A stretch of DNA of 64,000 nt from Gnetum montanum (taxonomy: Eukaryota; Streptophyta; Gnetopsida; Gnetales; Gnetaceae): NCBI GenBank assembly GCA_015680685.1, contig MNCI01006964.1, positions 46,730 through 110,729 of the forward strand. The letters run 5' to 3'. Below, piece by piece: positions 23,950-37,440 of the stretch. How positions within the stretch are numbered: position 1 is the first letter of the stretch; each line of letters begins with the position of its first letter. A model generated the notes under the pieces. It was not told where the DNA came from. It ran no database searches and worked only from the letters and a program-made list of their open reading frames with translations. A program made the translations under genes and the position numbers.

Positions 23950-24365
23950 TGGTTATACACCTATCTTAGTGTGCCTTCATGTCTCTGTTGCCACGTTCAG
24001 TGGGTTGGTATGGCGATAACGAATGCGTCGGCATCGGACACTGCTATTGTTTTAGGAAATTTTGGATTGTAGGTTCTAGGAGCGAATGACATTTGTAATT
24101 ACCGCCTGAATTTTTTTTGAAGTGAGTTCCTAAGGCCACAGTTGAAGAATCCCAGTCTCTAGAACAGAAGCTTCATGATGAGAAGCTTAGTACTCTTCTA
24201 GTACCTACGAATCTCACGCAATACAACAGTTCCAGGCCTGAAATGATGCAGATTCTTCACTCCTCCCGTCGCTGGCTTTGATTTCCTTACAGCCTTTGTT
24301 ACCAGCTGCTTTCTTGAAGCCTTCCCTCCCATAGATTTTCTTGCAGTCTACTTCATGCGAGCCAT
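23950..24365 (-). pseudogene. Histone H3 (H3.1-type) pseudogene
   Basis: From ATG at 24363-24365 the minus strand reads 71 codons clearly homologous to histone H3, down to 24153. The run includes [15 protein letters not shown], then PATGGV and [14 protein letters not shown]. Ala and Phe at the positions that separate H3.1 from H3.3 (31 and 41) suggest the replication-dependent H3.1 form. Three in-frame stops replace Gln codons (Q5, Q55, Q68), and several residues are changed (T3M, T11M, E59K). Beyond 24153 the frame is lost, and only patchy similarity to the rest of H3 continues to about 23950 (an ATCCGCAGAGCAGGAGA-like end). No intron is seen in the aligned part. It lies in the foreign segment inside gypsy B. 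Whether it was a retrocopy or a captured genomic fragment cannot be decided. Confidence 0.85.
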
Positions 24366-25080
24366 TGCGAACTGAGGAAATGCCAAAAGAAACAAAAATG
24401 CTGTTGCTTCTACAAAAACCCTAAGGGCGCATTTGTGCTTTCCGGTGGCAATGTAGCGCTCGCTGATGATAGAGAAGGTTTAACGACAAGGGTTTGGGCC
24501 ATCGCACTATGCCAAAATCCATGTTGTGATGAAATTGTAGGCCTACGTGCTATGTTGGAATCATAGGACTACGGGGCCGTGATTTCAAAGAGATTTTTAG
24601 GCTTTTTCTGCTGCCAAGAATGCCTTCTTAATTTTTCCAGACAATCTGTCTGCATCTGTCTCTATGAAATGTCTAGTGTCTGTGTCTATGAATAGTCCTC
24701 AATGCCTAAATGTTTATTATGGCAAAGACTTTGCCATGGTGCAGGAGCTTCTGTTCGTCTTGGATTGCACAACTTGGAAGATTGTTGCTACCTCGGTTCT
24801 GTTTGTCCGCCAGAGTCTTCTTCCATTCTTTTTTTTTTGTTTAAAATTTTAAACATGGATTATGGATAATGTAATTCCTACCTACTCTAGAATAGACCTT
24901 TAAAATTTGTGGGCAAATTTTGAAACATCATTTTAGCCACATACCTTAATACTTTCTTCGGTAAAAAGTGCTGATAATATATCGATAAGTACATGGTTTA
25001 TATAAAATTCTATTTAATTATTTCCTTTCTCTAGTATCTACTTTTGCTGTTCCATGAAATGGCCAAAAGTGCCAACATTT

Positions 25081-28000
25081 ACCTTTATTGTCATCTTCTT
25101 CTTCTTTTGGCTCTGATCACAACTATAGGGGGCATGATCATCATGGAGGCAACCGATGAGACTAAGATGACCAAAGGGACCATTAGGTAAGTCAAGACTA
25201 GGGGCATAGGTAGTTAAGAGAGACCTACCACCATGAATGAGGGAGTAGCAAAGGGAATCATAAGCACCAAAATCATGACCTTGATGAGCCTTTACTTGCT
25301 TACCAGAGTATGGTAAACACTGTAGAGGAAGTACAAATTCCCACAAGGCACATAAAGGATAGTCAGATCAAGAGGCTAGACATGAACAATATCCCTCGAT
25401 TTGAAGAGGGATACAACTTCGATCCATAGAACCATCTCCAAGATTTCCAAGTTGCATATGCATTGCAAAATATAGAAAATGAGTGGAAAAATCTTAAGTT
25501 GCTCTCTAGGATGCTTATTAAAGAAGTAGAAAATTAGTACTAGTCTTTAGAACTGGAATCTATCAAACAATGGAGTACAATGCTTGAATTGTTCAATGAC
25601 AAATATCAAACGTACTCCTGAGTGTTCAACTTGAGGAGGCAAATCCAAGAATGGAAAAAAGGGATACATGAACCCTTGGACACCACCATAGGAAAATAAT
25701 ATTCCTTATTACATAGATGTCTTGGCCATGGTTATTCTTTACTAGAAAAAATTTGCCACATTGTAGATGGGCTTTGACCCAAAACAAGGAGAACCCTTGG
25801 CATTTATGCCCAAGGATGACTAGTAGAATTAAGCACTGATTAGATCAAAAGATTGATTGAGTAGGTAGCTAAAGAGGAAGAAGAATTAAGGAAATAAGAA
25901 AGTGTAGAAGAGTATAACCACAATTCTTCCATTCACAAAAGGGAGGTTTCATTCTATGATAGTGAGAAAGAATCATCACTTGATGAGGTGGTGAATAGAA
26001 AAACCTTGTTACTTCAAAAATTTAAATATGAAATTATAACTAATGTTGATTAGTTATAGATAGTAGATTTCAGGTTGTCCTAAAAATTGCTGAAGAGTCC
26101 AAAGAACAAGGTAGTGATCATGAGTGTAGGAGGCACAAGGAAGTTGAATATGCCAATCAAAGAGGTAAGGGAAAGATTGCTGCAATAGAGGAAGTTGCGA
26201 GAAGTGAATCTGATGATGGTGGGAATGACATTAGCCACTATGAACATCCTAAGGTATGTTGCCCTATTCTATCGTACTTATAGGAATCTAGGGTGTATTC
26301 CCTAAATCCATAACTGGCACAATGGCAAACATCGAGAAGATTACCTTATCCCCAAGGTAATTCTAGGCAATTTCACTAGCAATAATAGTATTATCCAAAT
26401 GGAATTCCTTCTCAACCATATGAGCAGTATCAACATTTGTAGCAACCACAGTCATGGATGCTGGTGTTGCCAAGGAAACAATACCCTTATACAAAATTTA
26501 ATCCATATGGTTACTATGTTTAGCAATCCTTGTCTCCATGTGACTCTTCCAGTCATGTGTCTGCTTTTCAACCTCACTACCCTCCTAATTATTATCAAAC
26601 TCATTATTCACATGTAAGGAAGGATACCATCTTTTACCTTTATCATCCTCTTGTTCCTGCAAATTTCCCTCCATCGTTTGCACAGCTACCACCTGCTCCA
26701 CCTATGCAAGGTGAATTTCTAGCTCAATTGCAATAATGTAATTCCACCAAGGTCATCAATCTACAATTGGTTTATTAATCAAGTGGTTCAAACACTCAAT
26801 CTAAGAGAAGATCTTTCTTTTGATCCAACAGTCCACCTAAGCCCTCACATACACCTATGGGTGGCAACCCTGTTTCTCCATGTTCCTCTGTATCAAATTC
26901 CTTTGAGTCCTCTTTGAACCAAATACCACCTAGGATCCATACTATTATGCTTACTCATGCCTTAGATAATTGGATCTATGCTGGCAACCTTCTTAGAAAA
27001 TTAGTAGATTCTAGGAGTCCTTTTATTTATTTGTAGATTACTGGAAATGAACTATACAAAGCTCTTCTTAATCCAGGTTTTGGTGTTAACATGATTTCTC
27101 ATGAGATGTATACTGCATGGAACTTACCTCCTCTAAAGAAGAGCAATATCATATTAGAATTGGCAGACCAATCCAAGACTGTTCCATCGGCACTAGTAGA
27201 AGACATTGTGACCACTATCTATGGGTGGTCTTATCCTACTAATTTTGTAGTAATTAAGGTGGAGAATTGCAAAGGGGACTTTCCAATCATCATGGAAAGG
27301 GCGTGGCTAAGCACTATTAATGCAAAAATGGGCATAAGAGATCTTTCCCTAAAATATCTAAAGAAAACACATTTAGGAAGATCATGAAGAAGTGAGTTCC
27401 ATGCATTGCAAATAATAATATGGGGTGCAATTATGTGCAGAAACTCTGGTTAGTAAAATGAGCATCCATCTCTGCATGTAAGTAGTCTATACCAGAAGTT
27501 GATATTCAAACATGTTTGTATGCAGCAACCATAAAACAAGAGGGTACCCAGTGGTTGACCACTCATTCTGAAAGTAGGACACTTTTCATAGAACCTACTA
27601 AAAGCCTAACATGTGCATATGTCATAGGTATGGATGAATTAGAGCAGGTTCATCACCAACTCTCCAATAATACAAATGATGATACCTATTGGGGAGAGTT
27701 GGAAATTTCTAAAAATTTTAAGTATGAGCCCCTTGAATTAAAAACTCTACTAGCTGGCATGGAATATGTATTCTTAAAAAATGGGATGCCAGTCATAATC
27801 AATGCAAATATAGCTCAAGAAAAAAAATATGCTATTAAATGTGATTAAAAAATGGTCATTAGCCTTTGCCTGGTCATATCTTGAACTCACAGGGATTGAT
27901 CATTGGATATGTCAGCATTGTATCTACACCAATTCGACCATGAAACCAAAGAGGTAGCCACAAAGGCAATTGAACCTTAAACTGAAGTAGCTTGTCAAGG

Positions 28001-30460
28001 AGGAAATCAAACAACTCCTCAAGGTGGGGTTTATCTATCCCATTGCAGATAGTGAGTGGATTAGTCCACTCGTGATTATGCCAAAAAAGGTGGTAAGTGG
28101 CGAGTTTGCATTGATTTTCGACTACTGAATATGGTAACATTCAAGGATCATTTTTCATTTTCATTCATTGATCAGGTGTTAGACATAATATCTAGGCATT
28201 GTTACTATAGTTTTCTAGATGGTTATAATGGCTATAATCAAATTTATATTGCACCAAAGGACTAGGCTAAGACAACATTCATGAGTCCCTAGGAAACTTA
28301 ATCATTTTTCAATAGAAAATTGGTAGTGGTGTGGAAGTATTCATTGATGAATTCTCCACCTATGGAGCTACATTTGAGTAAGCCCTAGACTGCCTTGAGC
28401 AAGTTTTGAAGAGATGTGCTAAAACAAACCTTTAGCTTGATTAGCAAAAGAGTCATCTGATGGTCCAAGAGGTCATTGTGTTGGGGAATAGAATATCACA
28501 AGTAAGAATTACGATAGGCCTTGAAAGAATAAGGATCATCCAAGGATTAACCTACCTACCAAAAATAGTCAAAGATGTTCAATCATTCCTTGGACATATT
28601 AGCTACTATCAGTGATTCATAGAGAATTTCTCTAAGATCACAAAATTGTTGGTTGAGCTAACAAAGAAAGATGCACCATTTTTTTGGACCAATGAATGTG
28701 AAAAACAATTCTAGCAACTAAAGGAGAAACTTGTGGAAACCCCAATTCTACAAGCACCAAACTAGCCCAGATCATTCCATGTTATGATGGATGCATCAAA
28801 TTATGCCTTGGGAGCTATGTTTATGTAGATGGATGACAAAAAATATCCATATTACATCCACTATGAAAGCTAAAGCATTGTGGATGCACAACTGAACTAC
28901 ACCACCATAGAAAAAGAATTGATGGTAGTGGTGTTTGCTCTAGAGAAGTTCAGGTGCTATGTGCTTTGATACAAAGTGTTTGTGCACACAGACCATAGTG
29001 CCATTCACTTTTTAATGAACAAGAAAATGGTAAGTCCCTTTTTCATATAGTGGCTAGTGATCTTATAGGAATTTGATATTACGATGGTAGATTGAAAGGA
29101 AACTAAGAATTTGGTTGCTAATCACTTGTCTTGGTTGTGATGGGACAAGAAAGAGGACAAAAGCCCACTATCTAATTTGTTTCTTGATGAACTCATCTTT
29201 GTCATGACTATAATTGAACAATTTCCCACTAAGCCTAAATGGTATAATGACATTCTCACCTATTTGCTCACCCAAGAGATGTCATAAGGATTGGACCATA
29301 GGAAGAAACAACGATTTCTTCACTAGGTAAAATGCTTCATGGAGATTAATAGGCACATCTACAAGGTGTGTCTTGATGGCCTTGTTCGTTGGTGTGTCAC
29401 TAATGCTAACCAACCATGGATTCTCCAAGATGCTCCTAAAGGTCTTTGTGGGGGCCACTATGCTGGGAGACACATGACCATTAAAATCCTGATGGTAGGG
29501 TATTATTGGCTAATAATATTTAAGGATGGTCATTAATATGTTCACTCATGTGAACATTGCCAATGAGATGGTGGAATGACTACTTGAATGGAGAGACCTC
29601 AATAGTGGATCCAACCACTAGAACCCTTTGACATTTAGGGCATTAACTTCATGGGTTTCATCACACCCATGTCAAATGGAAAGGTGTACATCATAGTTGT
29701 TGACTATTGTATGAAATGGGTACAAGCAACAACCACCACTAACTGTACATCTTCTATTGCTACTAAGTTTGTACAACAAAATGTCATAAATATGTTTTGT
29801 GTGCCACATGCACTAATTTCTAACAATGGAACCCACTTTATAGGCACTACCTTCTAGAAACTTATGCAATACATGAGGGTTGAACATAAACTAACAACAC
29901 CCTACCACCCCCAAGCCAATGGTTAAGTTGAGGTTACCAATAGGAAAATCACAAAGATTCTAATGAGAACTATCAAAAAATATAAGAAATATTAGAGCAT
30001 AAAACTCAATAATGTCCTTTGGGCCTACCACTCAACATGGAAACTTCCTATAGGCTATTTCCCTTATGAGTTAGTGTATGGGAAATTACCAACACTTCCT
30101 ATTCAATTCAAGCTATGTACACTTTTAACAGTTTGTGATCTTAACCTTGACTTAAGTCTAGCACAAAAATAAATATTAATGAATTTTCACTTGCTAGATG
30201 AAAATCGATTGGTGGCCTTGTCATCTAATGAGTTGCACAAGGCATTCAACAAAAAGCACCATGACCTTAGAATTAGGAAAGTTAAATTTTAACTAGGGGA
30301 TAAGATTCTCTATTGGAACCCCACACACGTACCTCAACAAACTAAGTTCTAGAAATTGTGGGAAGAACCTTATATAATTAATAAAACTTTTCCTTTTGGG
30401 GCCATGATGATCCAAAAACCTAAAATACTAGACAAGAAATAGTTGGTCAACATACAACAA
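25081..30460 (+). pseudogene. gag-pol remains of gypsy B
   Basis: Gag resumes near 25080, with LDEPLLAYQSM and IPTRHIKDSQIKRLDMNNIP near 25280-25380, and a core EWKKGIHEPLDTT near 25650. Protease at about 27060 has NPG in place of DSG. Reverse transcriptase runs from about 27950; it keeps SFLDGYNGYNQI, loses about 55-85 bp after the SP* codons near 28295, and has FIDEF in place of the FMDDF active-site box. RNase H is near 28785-29130 and integrase near 29420-30010, whose second catalytic Asp is Asn (NNGTHF). Stops and frameshifts throughout make it dead. Confidence 0.85.
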
Positions 30461-32485
30461 GTCAAACCTTTCCATGATCCTAAGCCAACTAATGCAACAA
30501 ACGTCTCATCGGATGGACAACCATGCTCAATATTTTGGACCTTCTCCTTTCAACTTTGTTGTGGGGGAGATGGCCATCCATGCTAACTATATAAGCAACT
30601 TCTTAGTTTTTCATCTTTTTGTTTTACACATTCTTTATCTTACACCTTTGTGTTTTATATTATTAATTTTTCAAAGTTTTTGTTTTACAAAATTATTAGT
30701 ATGTTTTATTTTTAAAAAAATATTTTATACTTTTTGTATGTTTTCCTTCATTTTGGATGTGATTTTCTTATTATGTTTTAATAATAACATGCCTTATTGC
30801 CAATTGGGTATAGTGTGTTTGATTGATGTGGGCATGTGCTATCTAGTTATTTTATTATTAACATCTAGATTCTAGCTTTGAATTTTGTTACAAATAACTA
30901 GGACATGGTTTCTTTTTTCATGAAATAAGCAGTGAGTCCATTACATCCACCCATCCACAAACTCTATGGTATTCCTTATTCTAGAAATGTGTAGTGTCTT
31001 TTTCATTAATAAAAATTTAACAAACTTGTGACTTTGGTAGTTTTTGGATTTGGAAAGGATTCAAAGGTTTGAATAGGGTGTGACTTCAATGGGATTTAGT
31101 GCTCTTTGTGCCTTTCTACTTACTTGGGTGCATGTGTGTTTTCATGGATTTCTTACCATTTCATATCAACCAATAAGAAGAAGTTGAATAAGTCTTTGCA
31201 TGGTGTGGTTTACATCATAAAAAAATGATGGAAATTTAAAGCACACCCCTTAGACAAAATACATGGATTACAAGCACTAGTTACGATACTAGAAAGATAT
31301 GTTACCCATGCCTAAAAGTCTCCTCTAACTAAGGCCCTTCCTCACTTCCTACTTCTCTTTTCTTCTCTAATAAGGAATGGTGGTTTTTTCATGGGAGCAC
31401 TCATGTGTCTTATGGGGGTGGACTGGTCTTGGAATGGTAATGCGAAGTCACTGAACATGGTTGGTTTTGGTCTAGACTAAAGATGGATTTTATTAGGTCA
31501 TTAAACCATAAAATTCACAAGGGACTTCATGTGACCTTAATCAAGAAGTCCATTCCACTCTCTCTCTCTCATCCATCTATGCTTTCCATGTCTTACCTCA
31601 CTACCGATTTCATGTTCTTGTTTGATGTCTTGGTTTGATGTATCAAAATTCCTAGGTAGTTTCTTCCAATTTTTTGTACTTTACTTTTTTTAATCATTAA
31701 TCATCCATGGGCCTTATGAACTCCTTAGTTTGAAGTTATGCAAGGGCAATAAAAGGCCTATGCCTACTTTGGGGAGGACCCACTTACATATCTTTTGGTT
31801 GGGTTAGTTAAGTTCTTTACCTTTAGACATTCTCATAATCAAATCTTTTTGCATGCTTCATCAATGACATCCAGTTGTGTGCATCTGTACAACATTTTTT
31901 AGTGAAATCCTCTTTTTATTTGTTGTGAATTCTTAAACTCTCTTCAAGCATTTCATTATGTTTAAACTTTTCAGAATTTAATGGATCACTTATCCATTTC
32001 ACCTCTTTTTCAACCTTCCCACTAACACTATTATAGGAATCAATCTCCAATAAACACAACCTAGCCAAGTGTAACCACCTACAAGATAAGGTACTTAAAA
32101 GCTATATGGTACACACTACACATTAATCCATGATTTTATTGTGATTACAATGGGAAGTGTGGACTAGAAGTGGGACTGTCTTCACCAATGAATAAGCAGT
32201 AGCACCATGTGATGAGGACCTTGCATAATCGTTAAATATTGTCCCTTACTCTTCAGTTGACAAAGGAGTTGAATGTTAGTTGTCTAGGGCATTCACTCCT
32301 CTTGTCATGAATACCTAATTTTGTAAAATATTGTAATTTGTACACTCAGGTACTTAGAGTTTGTTTGTTCTATCTAAGTCAGTTTGTATGTTAATCGATA
32401 ATCCCATACCTATCCAATATTTTGTAAGGAACTTGTTCCTCCTCTTGTTCACTTGAGGACAAGTTTTCATTTAGTTGTTGGGATA
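30461..32485 (+). other. 3' non-coding region and purine tract of gypsy B
   Basis: Colinear with 13020-15126 and 17990-18190 of element A. The open stretch 30474-30875 is low-complexity translation of non-coding sequence and is not called a gene. GTTGTTGGGATA just before 32486 occupies the polypurine-tract position. Confidence 0.6.
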
Positions 32486-33336
32486 TGATGAATTGTGTTT
32501 TGATGTGCTTCGATATTGAATACGTGATAATGGAGCCTTGATATCAGATACCTGATATGGGACCCCAAGATGCGATGTCAAACATATGATATTATAGGAT
32601 ATATGCCAGCCTATAAATATAGCGCTTGGACACACGATTCTGATATTAGTTTTTGCATAGAGTAACAAAGTTATTGTAGTTTAGCCATTCCAGAGTTAGA
32701 ATATTTTTAAGTGCTCATAGTAGTAGTTTGTGTGTGTATGGATCTTTATTCGAGTACTAATGTACTTGAGCATAGCAGTATGACAAAAATAAAGATAGGC
32801 CCTTTTGATAATACTTATAGCATTGAGAATAGATTAATGTTTCATTTAATACATTTACTATTCATGAACTTTATCTTAATACACTTTAATTAAGCAATTA
32901 ATTTCTAGTTGTTAATGAACACAAGCACGACCACTTCTAGCATACATGTAAGACTTGGTAATCCATAAATTCTTAATGTTTGGGAATCCAACAATGCTAT
33001 ATGCATTCAGGATGTGTCTGAAGAGTGGGAATGGGTACTTGTGTTAGGCTAGCTAGACAGTAGATTAACTAGATATTAAAATACTCTACCTTTTATTTTT
33101 GGTCTAGGCAATTAAAATTATAAAACATAAAATGATAAAAATCATATACCTTAGTTGCACTTAACCATAAACTTGTACCTCACAAGTGGAATTTTGAAGA
33201 CAATGATTGTCTTGATTAGATTCCACTTTCTTGAACTAGTGTACTTAGGAACTTAAGGTCTATGGAGTTCAACCAGATTGCGCGTGAACGCTTGTGATTC
33301 GTATGGTTGGGCATTGGGGTACCTTGCTGCTCATCA
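32486..33336 (+). repeat. 3' LTR of gypsy B
   Basis: TGATGAATTGTG to GCTCATCA, 851 bp, matching 20620-21564 with one copy of the promoter block (TATA CCTATAAATATA at 32610-32621). Copia sequence resumes at 33337. Confidence 0.9.
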
Positions 33337-34798
33337 GTAATGATGATTTATGCAAAGTTAGAGGTTATAAAAGGTAAATATTCAATTTATAAATGGAGTA
33401 GTTAACTTTATTACCATTGTACATCATGTCCCAACACTTACTAAAAATATTTTGTTTGTAAGTGAATTGGATGATGTAGAACTAATTGTTATCTTTGGAG
33501 GTAGAAAATTTTTAATAATCATGGTTAATCTCTTTTGGATTATGGAATTAAAATAGGCAACTTGTATAAATTAGAAGCTAAGACATTAAAGAAAAAATTA
33601 TGTGCATTTGTAGTTATTGATTTGAATTCAAGTATTGATTTGTGAGATAAAGGAATGAGACATATTGGTAAAAAACAACTTAAGGAACTTTAAAAGCAAG
33701 GTAAATTTAAGCTTTCAAAATATTCCTTGGATTTCTATCATCATTGTCTACATGGTAAATAAAGGCATCATAGTTTTCAAAGAAATGTTAAATCTCTTTA
33801 GATATTAGAACTAATACATAGTGATGTATGTGAATCAGTTAAAGTAATTAAAACAAGTTCTCTTGGAGGTGCTATGTATTATGCTCCTTTTATTGATGAT
33901 TATTCTAAAAATATTTAGATCTATTTATTAAAACATAAGTTTGAAGTATTTGGAAAATTCATAGAATTCAAATCCCTTGTTGAGAATTATTTAGGAAAGG
34001 AGATCAAAATTCTAAGAATTGACAATGGCAGTGAGTTTTGCTCAAATGAATCTAATGTTTTTTTGTAAAGAACATGACATTAAAAGGCAAAAGACTATTC
34101 TAAGGACTCCTAAACCAAATGAACTAGCAGAGCACTTCAATCAAACATTGATGGAACATGCCAGATGTATGCTTAGTGAATTTGATCTTGAAAAGAATTT
34201 CTAGGATGAAGTAGTAATGATTGCATGTTATCTTATCAATAGATCTCCTTCATCAACACTTGGCGAAAAAATTTTGGAAGAAGTTTGGAGTGGTAGATCT
34301 ATTAATTTAAATTATTTGCAGATTTTTTGTTGTAAATCCTATGTACATGTTTCAAATTTTGATAAATCCAAATTAGATTCTAAGTCTATCCAATGTATTT
34401 TCCTTGGCTATGGACATGGTGTCAAAGTTTATAAGTTATATGACTTGAAAAGTAAAAGGGCTATTTATAGTTGAGATGTTATCTTTATAGAAAAATGTGA
34501 ATCTATGAAGGAGGAATCTTCTAATACTGAAACTCCTTCAAATGATGTAATTGCTATGTATGTTCCTATTGAAATTAATAATGAAATTAAGGGTCATCCT
34601 CCCTTAGTTGGGGATATTTCCCTTAGTGAATAAGATGGTGATAGCATGGTAGATGAAGATACACCACATGAAGAGGAAGAATATAGTTTAAGTGAATAGA
34701 ATCATTTAAGATGTTCAACACATATATGAAGATTACCTTCACATTTAGAAGAATATGTCCTATTTACTGAAAATAATGAGCCATCAACATATAATGAG
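33337..34798 (+). pseudogene. copia integrase remains
   Basis: Picks up the copia frame after gypsy B (NDDLCKVRGYKR). Catalytic-core segments include RIDNGSEFCSNE near 34017 (second catalytic Asp), PKPNELAEHFNQTLMEHARCM near 34110 (catalytic Glu region), and the downstream LINRSPSSTL and CIFLGYGHGVKVYKL segments (about 34235-34440). The C-terminal linker is acidic (DEDTPHEEEEYSLSE). The frame is cut at 34798 by gypsy C and continues at 44658. Several stops and frameshifts are present. Confidence 0.85.
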
Positions 34799-35599
34799 TG
34801 ATGAGCGGTGAGGTACCCCTACACTCAACCATATGAATACCAGCGTGCATGCATGATCTGGTTGAACTCCAAGGACTAAGTGCTTACGTGCCTTATGGAA
34901 CACTTAAGGTTAATCAATGATTATCTTCCCAGACTTACTTGTATTATCACGGTTGTATGGTTAAGTAAGTTTGAGGTATGTGCTTTTTATGTCTTTTATT
35001 TTTTTAACGCCTATGCTAAGAGGTGAAGGGTGAAGAGACTAAGTAACTAACTTTCACTAACTAAGTTTTAATTGTCCTAGCATTAGTATCTGTTCCCACT
35101 TGCTGTTCACACCCTGAACCAATGCAACGCTACTGGGATTACCAAACACTATTCATTACTGGGATTACCAAGCGTAACGCACGTGCTCGAAGCAGTTGTA
35201 CTGAATGCACTTAACTATGAGAGTTGAGGGTTGAGAGAGATTAAGTCCTTAAGAAAGAAATTAAACATTTAACAATAATTAAAGCCCTATTTAGCTTAGT
35301 CCATATGTTGTAAGGTTTATCCAAAAGTTCATCTTTATTGCCGTACACAATTGTGTGCTTAGGTACAAAATTTCTCGATTAAAGATCTGTTCACTTTGAG
35401 ACTCCTACTGCGGGAACATGGAAATTATTTTATCTTTGGAATGGTAAAACTACCAGAGTTTCGCTAAGGGTCTAAATCTAGATGAGAAAACAAGGGACAA
35501 CCACCTCTTATTTATAGAACTAGCAACGGGCTACGATATCACGTACGCGATATTGCAGGGAACGACGCGATATCGCATATGCGATATCGCGTCCCATCA
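34799..35599 (-). repeat. 3' LTR of gypsy C
   Basis: 801 bp. In the first 110 bp it differs from the 5' LTR at 10 positions, 8 of them transitions, so the insertion is old. The reverse-strand TATA box is TATTTATAG at 35509-35517. GATATCGC-type palindromes fill 35530-35599. Confidence 0.9.
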
Positions 35600-37440
35600 T
35601 ACCCCCATGACTGAATAAAAACTCATCCTCGAGTTCCTTACAAAATATTGAGAAGGTATGGGATTATTGACTTGAATGGAACTAATGGTGAATGGGATGA
35701 CATGTAAATGGATCATCATTACAAAACATGACAAAACTAGTGTTCATGACGACAAGAGTGAACACTTTGTACATTTGACATCTAGCCTTATTTGGCAGTT
35801 GAGAGAGAGAGAGAGAAAGGAAGAAGTCTACTACTACCAACGCTAATATTGCACCTTTCGTTGTCCATCCATAAGCGTGTCATCAATCTTGTTCCTTACA
35901 TAATTGCTTCAGCACCAGTCCATTCCAAGTGTATCCTCCAGATCCAATCTGTTGTTGTATGATTGCCATTTGCACACACAACATAGTTCTTATATTAGCA
36001 AGGGTAAATGAATCATAATGCAATTGATACCTTGCTTTGATGTAAGGTCCATTGGCTGAGTTGTGATATGGCTGATACGGATCTAGAGATATAATACTGG
36101 TGACTAATCAAGGTGTAGGGGTTAGGAAAAAATTGAAAAAATTGGACCAAGACCCCCATGATTGAGAGCGAACCTTCGGTAGTGATAGAATGGAAAAAGA
36201 TAAGGAATAAGAAAGATGGAGAAAAAGAAACAATGGCCATGCCAATAAAATAGATGTCAAAGATGGAAATGAATAAAATAATTGGTGATTGTATAAATGT
36301 TAAAAGGAAAGAAATTAACGAATGCACCAAATAGGAATGCCAATGGGTCCTCCCCAAAGTAGGCTCATGCCCTTAATGCCCTGACAAACCCACATTCAAA
36401 GAGTTTGTAGACTCTAGAAATGTCATTTGGAAGCAAGAGTTAAAGTCTTAACCACAAGAGTTTACCGAAAAGAAAACAATGCATCAACTAAAATATGGAC
36501 TATTGATACAATCGGCAATGAGGTGAACAATGGAGAGAAATATGGAGAGAAGAGAATGGAATGGAATCCCAAGAACAAGGTGGTGTATAGCCCCTTGTGT
36601 ATTAATGGTTAATTGACTTAGTAGATCCCATTCCAAATCCAGCCTCAAACAAACCACATTCAGTGACTTCGCATTAATACATTTGGCCCATCCATCCACT
36701 TGAAGTAACAAGAATGCCTTCACCAAAGAGCCACCACCATCCCGACAAAATGAAAGAGGAGAAAGTGGGAAGTGAGAAGGGCCTTAGTTAGAGGGAACAT
36801 GTTTATTTTAGTTCCATAACTAGTGCTTGTAGCCCAAATGATTATTTTGTCTAAGGGGTGTGCTTTGAATTCTCACTATTTTTTTTTGTGTTTTTGCATG
36901 AGAACCACACCATGGAAAGACTTATTATTTTTATCAACGTCGGAATAGTAAGAAAAACTCAAGAAGAAAACATCCAAGCAGCCAAGAGAATGGCTAGCAT
37001 AAGTGCATGAAATCCCCTTGAAGTCACATCCTTTTCAATCCTTGAGTCCTTCCTTAATTTGAGAAATACCCAGTCACCAATTCGTTGATAGTTCTTATTA
37101 TTGGGAAAGGGATTGTACAGTTCCAAGCCAAGAGAGACCATAGAAATTTATGGTTGCATGGGTGATGTGGACTCATTACCTGTTATATCAAAAGAACCAT
37201 ACCTTAGTATCAACAGCATAAATTAAAGGTAAAAACCAAACATTAGCAATCAAAGAAATACAGTTCATACCATCTTCGGAGCACTTATTAAGTGACGAAT
37301 CAAACAAAGTAATCAAACACACAAAGAAATGAAAAAGTATAAATGATGTTGTAAAAAATAAAAATAAGAAAAGTTAAAGAAATTTGTAAAACAAAAATGT
37401 GTAAAATAAAAAGGTGTAAAAAAATAATTTAAAAAAGAAC
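35600..37440 (-). other. 3' non-coding region of gypsy C
   Basis: About 1.8 kb between the end of integrase and the 3' LTR, similar in blocks to the corresponding parts of A and B. Open stretches at 36013-36357 and 36427-36612 have no protein-like character and are not called. Confidence 0.6.

Larger units (their letters stand above)
22341..25080. other. Foreign segment inserted in gag of gypsy B
   Basis: Gag matches element C up to about 22335 and again from about 25080. The 2.7 kb between has no counterpart in A or C. It contains a short protein-like tail ending at a stop at 22450-22452 (ECPRIGFRCLLVSGNTKAQ, unrecognised), a minus-strand TATA-like CCTATAAAATAGG near 23585-23600, a local duplication of CTTGGAATAATTAAATTA (about 23820 and 23861), an 11-bp-arm hairpin at 23745-23769, and a histone H3 pseudogene. 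No terminal repeats or clear target duplication were found, so how it arrived is unresolved. Confidence 0.6.
20620..33336 (+). mobile_element. Ty3/gypsy element B (Athila/Tat-like)
   Basis: Complete outline with two LTRs (20620-21564 and 32486-33336), a tRNA-Asp-type primer site and decayed gag-pol. It sits inside the copia element between the codons VRLDN and NDDLCK. The target duplication has decayed to ATAAC (20615-20619) versus GTAAT (33337-33341), two transitions apart. A 2.7-kb foreign segment is inserted in gag (about 22340-25080). It lacks the extra 3' ORF of element A. Confidence 0.9.

Noticed and set aside
24664-24852. 62-codon ORF near the H3 pseudogene
   Set aside because: No similarity, ends in a T-run, and lies in the decayed foreign segment. 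Length is within chance expectation.
24990-25040. Helitron 3' end (CTAG followed by T at about 25035)
   Set aside because: No GC-rich hairpin precedes it and no matching TC start was found on the left side of the foreign segment.
25100-25125. Reverse-strand methionine-type primer site (GGCTCTGATCACAA)
   Set aside because: There are two mismatches in the core and no LTR begins beside it. The sequence around it is gag of gypsy B.
30474-30875. 133-codon ORF in gypsy B
   Set aside because: It is a hydrophobic low-complexity translation of T-rich 3' non-coding sequence. It is not conserved as an ORF in elements A or C.
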